From the NCBI GenBank assembly GCA_003013855.2, contig ML058469.1, positions 2,356,001 through 2,420,000 of the forward strand: a stretch of 64,000 nucleotides of DNA, in the 5' to 3' direction. A model generated the notes under the pieces. That model saw only the letters and a list, made by a program, of their open reading frames with translations. It had not been told where the DNA came from and did no database searches. The stretch comes from Liriodendron chinense (taxonomy: Eukaryota > Streptophyta > Magnoliopsida > Magnoliales > Magnoliaceae). Positions within the stretch are counted from its first letter, which is position 1, and every line of letters begins with the position of its first letter. This document shows, piece by piece, positions 47,303 through 59,324 of the stretch. Both the position numbers and the translations under genes were made by a program.

Positions 47303-49827
47303 GTTGTAGCTACATGCTATCGAGTTGAAGATGAAAGGAACAAAATGCAATTTCAGCACAGATCACCTGACTAATCATTTCCCAAGCAGTTGTACGCTTG
47401 TACGCTACAACCTATTCATTTCTAGCTACTGAATGTGGTCTCCAATTTCTCCCTTGGAAACAACAGTTATTTTCAAGGGAAAAGAATTTGCACGTTAAGA
47501 AGGTTTGTACCCTTGTAGGTTGAGTAATCATTAGGTGATCGTAAGCCTGAGGCATTCGGTATCATCAAACCTTCCTACAGGTGTGGCCGTCTGCTAACCA
47601 AGACCATTGATATGGTGGGCCTTACCATGGATGCATCATACTCCACAAATCATCATAGTAATCATCATCGGAAAGTCCTTTCATTGAAGTGGTCAACATG
47701 GAATTTAAGCTATTAAAACATGCAATCTTTTAGACAGTCTAGGCCAACAGAACTGATCTAAACTTGGCTAATTTAGTACCATTTGCATTTATCCACAAGT
47801 CGATCCACTGCTAGGCCACTGCTTCTATAGATAAAATAGTAATAATGATGATGATGATGATAAAAGAAGATCACAAACATGACCAACAGCACCATTTTTT
47901 AATCATGCATGGGAAAATTAAGACACAACGAACCCAAAAGAAAAATTAGCATGTAATAACTACCATAGATAATATCAAGAATGGACTTCGTTCAAACGAC
48001 CGCTAGAAAGAGCAATGATATCTGAGGCGCCCTTCCTCTAAGAAAAGGGCATGAGTCTAGAAATAAAAATAACTAAAATTGCATTTCTTGATAATTGGTG
48101 ATGCAGACCAACTCTAAATCAGAAAGTTCTCAGTTAATTCTCACTTTGGATTTTAGTTAAATGTGCTTCCAAATCATGAATTCTTCCTACTTTATTATAG
48201 TATGAATTTATGTGGGCCCCAATTAGGCCCACCTATGATGACAGGTCATTGGGCTGCTGGGGTCCACTGTGGATGTCACATGGTCGCAGTATCATCATGA
48301 TAAAATGACCAAAGCCATTCAAAGAAGAACCTACAATATGAAGGGTAAGATGATTTTACTCTTACCATCCATTTTGCATGCCCCTAGTTGCAAAGTGTAA
48401 CAATATTATTTTTGGGTCATGTGCAATCTAGGGTGGATTTCTCCATTTTGCATGCCCCTAGTAACACTTGGCCTCACATGGGAATTTGCACCATAATAAG
48501 GTACAAAAAATTTATACTGCATCATACCTCCATGAACACAAATGAAGCAATACATATCCCATGGGACCAAGTGCTGCACAACATGAATATGCGGGAACAC
48601 ATCGGATGGCAAGAGGCATGTAAAGCTGGAAGATATTTACATGCGTACCCATCACTGGGCACAGATACTAGGAATACATGGACAAGCATGCGGGACAATG
48701 CGTGCAGACACGTACGTGTTAGAAAACATGGTCCACTAGAAAAAAGGATCGAATCATTTCCACATTTGCCAGGGAAGAAGGAATGATTTCATAATCTAAA
48801 CTGAAATTACGAGCATTGTAGCTGATCATAAATTTATAGCAGGCTAAGATGAACTTGATATCAGATTAGCTTTATACCATTCTCTAGCAAGAGGGACTCT
48901 GCGCCAATTTTCAAGGCAAACACTTGAAAGCTAGCTGAATTCTCTTAGGGTGAGAGATGCTTTAAAAAAAATAAAAAATAAAGGAAAGAGTATTCTCTCC
49001 TGTCTTAAATTTTCGTTGCTGTGTATGTATGTGTGGTTCTCTCATCTGCTTGTGTGCACGTGAATCACTAGGTCTGCTGCTAGATACTCCAGTGGATTTC
49101 ACACCCAACCATCAAAAGAGGTCATTGTCAGACTTGTCTCACTTGTGTCAGATCTACAGTGTTCACAATCTGTCTGTGCGTGTGGTGAGACCTATAATTT
49201 GTTCCACAATTATGCCGCATGTCTGATCCATCTCCATCCACTACGTGAACAGACACTGGATAAGAGTGAATGAAAATACATATCTCTCTCTATAACACTA
49301 ACAAGGTGGAAATAACAAATTGTACATCCAAATTGAAGTTACATTACAATTAGGTGCGACTTGAAAGGAACATAATTGCAAGTTGAGGATTACTTCATTA
49401 TCTTTCATCATGTCCTCTTGATTAAACTGAATAATCACAATTCAAATTACTTGTGTGTCCAAACACAGCTTTAGTGTTTCTAGGCTGTAGCCTAAGTATA
49501 TATACAAAATAGCAGCCCATCCTAGTTTCCTCCCCATTAAGAAAGCTAAGATTACATCCTCTTTTGCACTTAATCATAAAACCTTCCGGTATCATTTGTG
49601 TCCGAATCTTCTCCCACAAACTAACCTTCTCAGATAGATTCTCAAAATACAAGACAACACCCAGCAAAAAGCAATGCACTTAACAAAGATACACAGCAAG
49701 AAAGTTCAAGCACGAACAAAAATAAGATACACTAAACAAACCCCAGCAATCAAGAAACCCACTCCAACACGTCTGATTTCACCCTCCTAAAGACCTTTAA
49801 AGCCAACCAGCTTTGGTTCCGAAAGCA
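47303..49827. other. Intergenic DNA
   Basis: No gene recognised. A (GAT)n run lies near 47847-47862. The last few hundred bases may be the 3' end of the LINE that follows, but I could not identify a poly-A boundary. Confidence 0.4.
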
Positions 49828-50071
49828 TCAATTATTCCATTCCTCCCCAGACCGGCCAACAAAGCTAACACCCGCATTCCCCTTCCTTTTTTTCCAGGAT
49901 CCTCCCACACACCATGCGAGGATGAAAGCCTTGATACTTCTCATCATTACACACGCAACATTGAAGAAGCTAAAGAATCCCTCCCACACAACTTTGGCAA
50001 AGGAACAATGGATGAGCAAGTGATCGAAACTTGGCATCTTGTAGGCACAAGCAACAAATATTGGTGATGAC

Positions 50072-51095
50072 CAATGTTCGTAGTACCAGTATTGTTGCAT
50101 GTATTGCTGGCTAGGGATATGAAAACATATATCGATATTACCAATATTATCGTTGATACCTGGTAATGTATCACTAACTAAAGGAAACATTGGGGAAACA
50201 CGAGGAAATGGTAGAATTTCTCAATGAAACTTCAGAAGATGCTAAAATACACTTATTTGCATATTAGGAATCAAATAATTGCAAAAATGACAGATGCATA
50301 ATAAGTTTCTCTTTAATGGGGGTCTAAAAGCATGCAATGCTAACTCGGGGAAACATTAGAGAAAATGGAGAAAATGGTGGAATTTTTCAATGATACTTCA
50401 AGAGATGCTAAAATACACATTTGTATATTTAAGAATCAAATAATAGTAAAAAAGACACATATTGCATACTTAGGAATCAAATAATAAGTTTCGCTTTAAT
50501 GGGACCTAAAAGCATGTATCATTGACTCGAGGAAACATTGGGGAAACAGGGAAATAGTGGATCCATCCATCCATCCATACAACGCGCATGCATGATCTAT
50601 CCATCCATCCCTGCATGCATACAAACATAAACACAATCGCACAGATACACACACGCACATGCGTGTGAGAGCACCCATCAACCATCCATCCATGCATATA
50701 TCAATGATCCATCCATCCATACAGGCATACAAACATGCATTTCATCATACAACCATCCACACATTAAAAATTTTGAAATATTTTAAAATCTTCTTAATAA
50801 ACAGATTTTTGCGATATCCATACATTGGCGATACAATCAAAATATTGCCGATACATTGGCGATACAAGCGACAACCGGGATTTGCACAATAAAAAATATT
50901 GGTGATATTGATACATTAGCAATACAAGCAACACCTGGAATTTACACAATCAAAAATAAGGGCGATAATTAAGATAATTAGCGACATATCGCTGATGCTT
51001 GGAATCTCTAATAATACCAATGTTATCAATGTTGCCGAGTTAGACAGATAATGTGAGAGATATTATCGATAATACTGAGGATACTCCGAACAATG
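50072..51095. mobile_element. Non-autonomous hAT element (1024 bp) inserted in the LINE zf-RVT domain
   Basis: Ends CAATGTTCGTAGTACC and, reverse-complemented, CATTGTTCGGAGTATCC are imperfect inverted repeats. Flanks GTGATGAC (50064-50071) and ATGAGGAC (51096-51103) match at 6 of 8. Removing the element and one flank restores the zf-RVT reading around N-I-C-C-L-C. The interior has CGATATTACC, GATACATTGGCGATAC and repeats of TTTCTCAATGAAACTTCAG-type sequence, plus a CATC/CATG array. No coding capacity. Confidence 0.82.
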
Positions 51096-51177
51096 ATGAG
51101 GACCATCGACCTTTTCCAAATATTGTCAATAGTGAGCACCCCATTCCCTCCACCCAACCAAGCGAAGGTCACAACTT

Positions 51178-51201
51178 GGGGGGGGGGGGGGGGGGGGGGG
51201 G
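51178..51201. repeat. Poly-G tract (24 G)
   Basis: An uninterrupted run of 24 guanines, within the LINE zf-RVT coding region, where the minus strand would encode a run of prolines. Homopolymer length may be affected by sequencing error. Confidence 0.85.
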
Positions 51202-52830
51202 TGTTGTAATGCCACACAAAAGTGGTGTCGCGACAATGCGCACCCACCAAGGAATGGTAGATCAAGCCATAGAAAGAGCAAACCAGAATTTTTCCGGACT
51301 CATCCTTGTTCCACACCAGTGCATCCTTCAAACCTATCGAGGGCGCAAAGGCCAAAAATTATGAAGCTAAGCCAAAAGTTGGTGAAGCTGTCCACCTCCA
51401 CATCCAACAAATTCCTTTTACATGGGGGAGAACACACAACCTTTGTGCCAGAGAAAGAAAAACACCGAGAAATAGAGATGTATGCCACCAAAAAGAGCCT
51501 AGCCAGCCTTAGAAACTCAACACAGAGTGAATCCTCTACAACCCACTCATTGTTCCATAATTGAACCCTCTCCCCATACCCAACAAAAAAGCAAACCCCC
51601 TCCTTGAACTTGCTTGCATGCTAGCAACTGCCTAACAAAGGCCTAACTCCTTATATAGAGATGATTACCTGACCCACCACTCCCATACACGATGTTGTAC
51701 TTATTTTCAATCACCTCTCTCCATAAGCTACCTTATTTTGTTCCAAATCAACACATCCATTTCCCAAGTAAAGCAAGGTTCACAACCTCCAACCTTCTAA
51801 TGTTTTCTCCTTTTTCTTCGTAAGGTTTGCACACTTCTCCCACTCCAACAAATAGAACTTTCGATTTTTCATAGCCCCTTGCCAAAGGGAATCCATCAGG
51901 CCTACACCAATTTTACACATCTAAACAAAGACATGAAGTGGATAAGTAAATTCAATAAGGCGGCTTTGATAAGCATTATCATATTGTTGAACAAGAGTTA
52001 TCTGCTCTTCCACCTTGACAACTTCCTCTCCACTCTTTCAATGACCTTGTCCCACAAGTGTTTCACCGATTTCCCCACCCAAAGCAAGAGGCCAGGATAC
52101 GTCAAAGAAAAGGACCTGGCGTAGCACCCAAATATTGGAGCAAACCTCGCCACCTCCTTCATAGATATGGGAATCCCCAAGAGCTTACTTTTGAGGATAT
52201 TTACCTTTAATCCCGACACTACCTCAAAACACCTCACTATCTTCTCAAATTGCCTACCATAACTAGTTGAGCCTCACAGAAGAAGATTGAATCGTCAGCA
52301 AACTGAAGATAGGAGATCTGAAGCTCGAAGTTATCCATCTTAAGCTCATTAATAGGGCCCGCGACCTGACACCTAATTAGCCCTAAAGAAACCTTTAGAG
52401 GATCCGTTAACCAGCACTGAGAACTTAGCCAATCAGACACAAGCTTGAATCTACCATCTCCATTTATGAACACAACCCAATTGATCCAACGTGTCGTCTA
52501 AGAAGTCCCAGTTCACATGATCATAAACTTTCTCTAGATCCAACTTGTAGATGATGCCCTTTTTACCACCATTATGCCACGAGTCGATACATTCATGCAC
52601 AATTAGAACATTATCCAAAACTGTCTATCAGTGACAAAAACACCTTGAGCACTAGAGACAACCTTCAAGAGAACCATTTAGAACACAGATGCTAATATTT
52701 TCGCTAGAATCTTGTAGGGACTCCTAATAAAGCTAATGGGTCTAAAGTCCCTTAAGCAATCAACACCTTTCCTTAGTCTGCCTCCTAATAAGAATCTTGG
52801 TTCTTGTCAACTTAACAATCCTAGGTAATC

Positions 52831-54139
52831 TGACCTTTAAAAAAACAATCCCAAGTAATCTGGTTTTTGGTTTTTAAAAGGTTGCTTGAGTGGATTAAAG
52901 CCACTAGGGACATGGCACGTGCAACGCATGTGAAGAGAGAGAAAGGGAGAGGGAAAAAAAAGGAGAGAAACACGAAGGGAAAGGGTGCGACGACACACTA
53001 CATAGGGAGAGAGAGTAATGCTTTCAATGGTGGGCAACCCATACTCACTTTTCCAGTGTTGTGGCCCACTCGAGTTTTAGATCTACCTTGTTTTCAAACT
53101 CACGTTCTAGCATGAGGCAGTGCGATAGATCTATGGAGTGTATTTTATACGATCATCTTGGTAGGCCCCACACGGCCTTTGTTACACTGCTCCGTAGAAG
53201 TACCATCAAGGCGGGCTACACGCAAAGAAGAAGAGAACGGACTACTTCGCATGAAGTTCAATTGCTTTTTGCGGATAAAATCTAAGCCACTTAAAGACTT
53301 GTTACGGGTGACACCCGAACCATCCCTTGCCAAGCAACTACACTTTTATGAGGTTTTACCCTCTAATAACCAAAGTTCCAAAGACTAATTGAGGGGGAAA
53401 AAATGACCAAAAGCCACTTGTGATATATATAGTAAAGATACAATTTAGGAAATGCACGTGCATTTCACACGAGTACAATTCTAAAATGAAAGAGAATAAG
53501 GTCATGTAGACAACCGAGCATACAAATAACTGATGGACAACTTGAACAAAAACCATTTGAGAACATTAACAGTAAGCTATGTCGTATCAATGTCCCCATG
53601 GTCACCTTAACCTTACACATCCATATACATGATATGATAATACACGTAAATAAGCGTGGGTCGCATGATTGAATGTAAAAGCACATACATTACTATATAC
53701 CTGTGCACAGTGAGATCACAACCATGCACAACCGTCCATTAACAAAAGACTTTTCTAATGAATGGATGGAGACTAGTAGTATCACATCATCATTGGCAAC
53801 ACCTTTGATGTTTGTAATTCCAGCAGCCATAATCCTCGTATCGGTCTTTAGTAGCAGGCCACCAGTATAACATATCACTTGTTCGTTTACAAGCATCTTA
53901 TGTCTACCTTCTATACAACAACAACGGTGTTTATATCTGCTCTTTGAGACCTTCTGGCCTCTGGGGACTATAAAACTCCAATCTGCACAAATGATTACAG
54001 AAACAAGATTATGATTTTCATAGAATACCAACATCATGTCTCTGTAAGCATAAAAAGTAGACCTGTAATTAAATAGTATTTAAACAGGGGGGGAAAAAGA
54101 CCAAGTATAAAAAAAAGGAGTCGAAGCCCGATGAGCTCA

Positions 54140-54208
<69 letters not shown>

Positions 54209-54446
54209 TTCCAACAATAGTTACATCTTTTTTCATCTCAGTTAGGAAATTTTTGTAACAGTCAGGATTAATTATAAATGTCACGACTCATTCTTGCTTA
54301 GAAGATAAGAGTATGAGGACGGGGGGTTGTCCAACTTTAAGCCTCTTGTTTTCTCTTAAACAACCAGTCGCACGCATGGTTAAAAGACTTGGCAACTCAG
54401 ACCATCTCGTTCAGACCTTAGTGCAGCCGTACTGGACAAGTGGGGG
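52831..54446. other. Intergenic DNA with (AT)32 microsatellite
   Basis: No gene recognised. It contains an A/G-rich patch at about 52930-52990 and a pure (AT)n tract of about 65 bp at 54143-54207. Confidence 0.45.
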
Positions 54447-54454
54447 GTGATAAT

Positions 54455-55484
54455 TAGGGCTGGTCATGAGCCGAGTCAGCTTGAGAAACTCGATCGACTC
54501 GACTCAAAAAAGCTCGCCTCAGCTCAACTCGACTCAGTAGAACAAGTCAAGCCAAGCTTCATTTAGGAGCTCGAGTAAAAAATCGAGTCAAGTTCGACCA
54601 TTGGGTCACTCGACTCGATTCAAGCTCGACTCGTTTCATACAGATATTTGTTAAAAAAAAAAAAAAACCTAATCTTCTTATTTCTTGGTTCTCTCTCCCC
54701 ACACACACATTGGGGTCCAAGCTTAGGACATATAAAACCCTCACAACCCTCACACGTTGGGGGGTTTCTTAATCCTACTATTTTGTTCAGGTAAGAACAT
54801 TCCTTGTTGAGCATATCTGATGGATTGAGTAATTTCAAGTATAAAACATGGTGAGCACACAGTGGTTGTGTGTTTTACACGCTACACAAACACAGGTGCT
54901 ACGGTGAGACCACACACCATACATATCTACAAAACAAGGGCTATGGTTAGACCAAACACCATATGCAACTATTGATTGCAATTTTACGAGAGAGGTGGTG
55001 CATCTAATCCATGAATCAGCTGGGCCTCATCATGAAGATGGTCCACACAATAATTAGGGCAGTCCATTCACGTGGTGAGCTATGCATGTACTGTGTTAAT
55101 TATGGTTCATAAAATATTACTAGTGGTCTGCATTCATTGCATGTGTGACTTGGCCAAAGAAAAAACCGATCAGAGCTAGGTCATTTTAATGGTGGGGTCC
55201 CACCTATAGAAATACTATTCTCCCCTAATCTATGTGTGACTTCTCAAACTTAATGTTGTTGACTTTTAATTTGTATTTTGTAGTAAAAAATATAATAAAT
55301 TGAGGTGGGAGCAAGCTCGACTCGACTTGAGGTAAGCTCGCCTCGAAAGTTTTAGCAAACAAGGCAAGCTCCAATGGTAAGCTCGAGGGTGAGCTTGAGC
55401 TCGAGCTCGAACTCGAGGAGAGCACAGACGAGTCAAGCCAAGCTTGGCCCACCTCAACTCGACTCGGCTCGATGAACAGCCCTA
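54455..55484. mobile_element. Non-autonomous hAT element (1030 bp) with perfect 8-bp target-site duplication
   Basis: Ends TAGGGCTGGTCATGAGCCGA and, reverse-complemented, TAGGGCTGTTCATCGAGCCG. Perfect flanks GTGATAAT at 54447-54454 and 55485-55492. The subterminal parts are dense in GCTCGA/TCGAG/CGACTCG motifs on both sides, likely transposase-binding repeats. The centre has no transposase frame. Confidence 0.92.
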
Positions 55485-55492
55485 GTGATAAT

Positions 55493-55883
55493 CCAGACCG
55501 TTTGCTCTTGATTGACAATCATCATATTGATGCTATGTGCTGTCTAAAGAAAACAACGTCATGAAGAAATAAAGAAATCTTGAAAATTATATGATCCTTA
55601 GGCAGAGAATACGCATAATATCCTCAAATTCTTATTTTCTACTATTTGGGCCATGTCTCTTTGATCCAGACCATTGGTCAGGTGGGACCCCTCAGGATGC
55701 CACAATCCTAACCCTTCAATCAGTGGCCTGCAAATTGATGTTTAAGAGGAAAATAAAATAACAATCCATGTGCAACTCAAAGAGAAGACAATCATTGGAA
55801 GGCTAGGGTCCTTTAAACCAGCAGATATCCAAGGAGCGGTCTATTTGCACCAGGACCAATCAAACTAATGGTCAAGGTTACAC
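55493..55883. other. Intergenic DNA
   Basis: No gene recognised. Confidence 0.4.
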
Positions 55884-55891
55884 GATGGACC

Positions 55892-56887
55892 CAGTGTTTT
55901 AGGCATCGACGATATTGGCCGATATATACCAACATATGTCTTGTATCTCATTGTCTAATACGAAATAATCAAGTAGTGGGATATATCCCACATGTTCGAT
56001 CTTGTGAGCGTTTTCGATTTTAAATCCTTTTTTTTGTAAATCATGTTAAATCAGTGTCAAATTGTTACAAGTCCATGTTTTACATGAAAAATCATAGATT
56101 GAAAGCTTCGATTTCGAGATTTGGAGAATATGTGCCAAGTTGCGAAAAATTGAAATAAATCACAATTTTCCAATTTCTTGCAAATTTGTTGCAATCTATG
56201 TCCAAACATAAAATCAACATGTATATAACTCAATGTTGTCAAATGGCATAAGCAATCCTGTCAGTCACTTAGGCCTAATCGCTTATGCGATTGCACAATC
56301 GCATAAGCGATAGCACAAATTTTATTTTATTTTTAATAAAAAAAATCAAAAATAAAAAAAGTATGCGATGGCATATGTGATTATGTGATCGCATAATGGC
56401 ATATGCAATCGCTTTATGCGATATGCGATGGCATAACATCCATATGGCATATGCGGGATGGCATTATGCGATTATGCGATCGCTTTTGACAACATTGATA
56501 TAACTTGATCTAGTGATTCTTATTTTTTCTTTTGAATGCGTTGCTTGTGCTTCCACACATCTTCTTACATTTATAAATTATATGAATAGACTTTGAATAT
56601 ACTTGCATCAATTCAGTTAGACAACGCGCAGATTAGGACCCTATACAAAGAAAACCTATTACGTGCTCTTGTTTTTTGTAATGTTTTGATTTATAAGTAT
56701 ATTGATCTCTTTTTTAACAATCATTGAAGTTTCATTGAAAATTTTGACAAATTTCTCAATGTTTCCCCATGTTTCCAGCAACAAAGATACATTACACGAT
56801 ACAACCGATATATCCCATGCGATAACCGAAGCGTATTTGTATCCCAAGGGTGCGATACATAACACGATACCAATATTTCGAACACTA
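55892..56887. mobile_element. Non-autonomous hAT element (996 bp including a nested one)
   Basis: The left end is CAGTGTTTTAGGCATCG; the right end reverse-complements to TAGTGTTCGAAATATTGG. Perfect 8-bp flanks GATGGACC at 55884-55891 and 56888-56895. The interior carries GACGATATTGGCCGATATAT and CACGATACCAATATTTCG, the same CGATAT style as the element in the LINE. A second element sits inside at 56231-56497. No transposase. Confidence 0.87.
56231..56497. mobile_element. Nested hAT MITE (267 bp) full of GCGAT palindromic repeats
   Basis: Ends CAATGTTGTCAAA and TTTGACAACATTG are perfect 13-bp inverted repeats. Perfect 8-bp flanks ATATAACT at 56223-56230 and 56498-56505. Inside are many copies of TATGCGAT, GCGATCGCATAA and TGCGATGGCATA. 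It interrupts the 55892 element and so is younger than it. Confidence 0.92.
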
Positions 56888-56981
56888 GATGGACCCCACT
56901 CACAGAAACTAATTAACTTCGAAAGTGCATGTGTATTATTCATCAAACTCTGCCTAATTATCAAAGTTTTCCTCAAAACAG

Positions 56982-57454
<473 letters not shown>

Positions 57455-57481
<27 letters not shown>
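57455..57481. repeat. (GT)13 microsatellite
   Basis: Pure GT run adjoining the foldback element. Confidence 0.9.
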
Positions 57482-57482
<1 letters not shown>

Positions 57483-59324
57483 TCATTTGGAATATTACAA
57501 ACTCTTGGCTGGACAAGTCGCCCGGATCAACTCAGCCAGACTTGGCTAAATTGCTTGAGTTGGACCTGATTCGAACGAGTCAGACCAAGTTAACCCGAAT
57601 CCACCCCCTTTAGCCAAACCATGGTCTCAAACCAGATCGGGTCTGAACAATTCCCAAGTTGACTAAGGAGTCACACCAAACTCATCCGAGTCCAGATAAA
57701 TAAAAAAAAAAAACCATGGTCACAAGTAGATAAGCATTTGGCACAAGTTCTTGTCATACAATAACAGCATTCAAACCTGAAGAGAAGCCCGATTCATTTC
57801 CTTTTACCTGGCAATGTGGAAATGTTAATCCCCAAGGATCAAAATCATGAAATTAATCATCATCATCTAAGCCAATCCCAACTGATTGGGGTCAGCTACA
57901 TGAATCTTGTTCCATCGTATTCATGATGGAAGTTTGGCATGAGTTCGACACGAACTGCCAACCTAATGCAACCTTCTTCCTTTATCCATGCTTGGGACTG
58001 GCAATGAGAACACAAAACTCCCACAAGCGATATGTAATAGACTACTACATAGGTTGATTACAATCAACGAGTTAAAATCATGAGATTAATACATGAATCA
58101 AACAGAAAATAACCTAGGCTTGCTTCTCCTCTTCTATGAATGTAGAGAGATCCCAAAAAAAAAAAATCATAGACATAAAACACAGAAAAGTGAGAGCAAA
58201 TGAAAGACATGACAGATAGGAGACCTCCAATATCTCAACTCAAGAGTCGTTTTTGGGTCAACCATGCACCACCAATATTCATCCAACATTATGAAAAGAC
58301 ACCAATTAATGAGGGTTCCTAAATGACACTATCCAAAAACGAATTGATACCAAAATTTGCAAGGATATCCTGAATAAATTCTACTATTATTGGAAGTCCC
58401 TATTACCACGAAAGTCCAAACTTAACTAAAGCGACCTACCAAATCATAAAAGACACCCAGTTACTAATTTTAAGAAAAAATCTAACAATGCTTGGAAAGC
58501 TTGCTTACTTTCTGATAGGTGACAATATCACATATCATGCATTTACAACAAAGACTACACCCACCACATACAGATGGACTGCCATTACACCAAAGGAAAA
58601 ACTGTAACAAGAGAGCCTAAATTTACATCTACAATTCCTGAGTTAACATATATACAGCACAAGAGACCAGCACAGGGGTAAAGAATATCACCAAATAAGA
58701 AAAAGCTCTAAGAATTTGTCAGCCAAGTTGCAATAGGTCTGATGCTAATAGAATACCATATGTGATTAGACATTCTCTATCATAGTCTAAAACTCATTGA
58801 ATCGACCCAAAGCTACATCAAATTTTCAACTCGAGTAACTTTTCAGATTCAGGTTAGCAGATTTAGAAAGAATTTCACTCCGGGTTTTATATTAAAGGTA
58901 TGGGTCATCTTGATGTTTCTTTAGTTCTGCAAAGCAGCATATAGTTTTGCATTTTCTTTCATTTCCCTACAGTCTACATTCATATGTTAATTTATGAATT
59001 ACACATGACTATATGGCAAAACAGGATTCATAAAGCCGATCCCAAATAGCTGGGACAAGGCTATGATGCTGATGATGTGGAATTAGTTGAGTCTTCAAGT
59101 TTTGGAACAAAGTCTTCAAATTGAAGGGACCTCGTCATACATCAACTCGAGCTAGATTTTGAGCTTTTGAACTATGCTCTGTATGATCATGCACTGTTAC
59201 ACATACCAAGGAAGCAGTGTGGAAATCAAAAGGCTTCAAGAACAGCATATAACCCATGAAAAACCATCAGCTCAACAATCACACCCAAATGAATCATGAC
59301 ATGGATACCGATATCCTCCTGATC
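57482..59324. other. 3' flank of RUK with short retroposon-like tails
   Basis: No gene recognised. CCAATCCCAACTGATTGGGG...CTACATGAATC near 57870 and GATCCCAAATAGCTGGGACA near 59037 resemble a dispersed plant retroposon tail, also seen as CCCAATTAATTGGGG near 62357 within a RUK intron. The RUK 3' UTR must lie here but I see no clear polyadenylation signal. Confidence 0.35.

Larger units (their letters stand above)
49828..52830 (-). mobile_element. LINE (L1-type) fragment, split by a hAT insertion
   Basis: On the minus strand: RT N-terminal part (DFRPISFI ... YKILAKILA ... IIYKLDLEKVYDHVNWDFLD) at about 52760-52490; the active-site box YLQFADDSIFFC with FADD at 52291-52302; the palm/thumb part SGLKVNILKSKLLGI ... 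WVGKSVKHLWDKVIERVERK at 52237-51998; the zinc-binding (zf-RVT) domain start at 51355-51104, and its end FDHLLIHCSFAKVVWEGFF at about 50040-49900. Multiple stops and frameshifts. The endonuclease end is absent, the usual 5' truncation of plant LINEs. Confidence 0.87.

Noticed and set aside
51053..51364. Glycine- or proline-rich small protein across the poly-G run
   Set aside because: The poly-G tract alone makes the run; on the minus strand the region is the LINE zinc-binding domain.
55225..55518. 97-residue serine-rich frame
   Set aside because: Arises from CTCGAG-type repeats at the end of the 54455-55484 hAT element.
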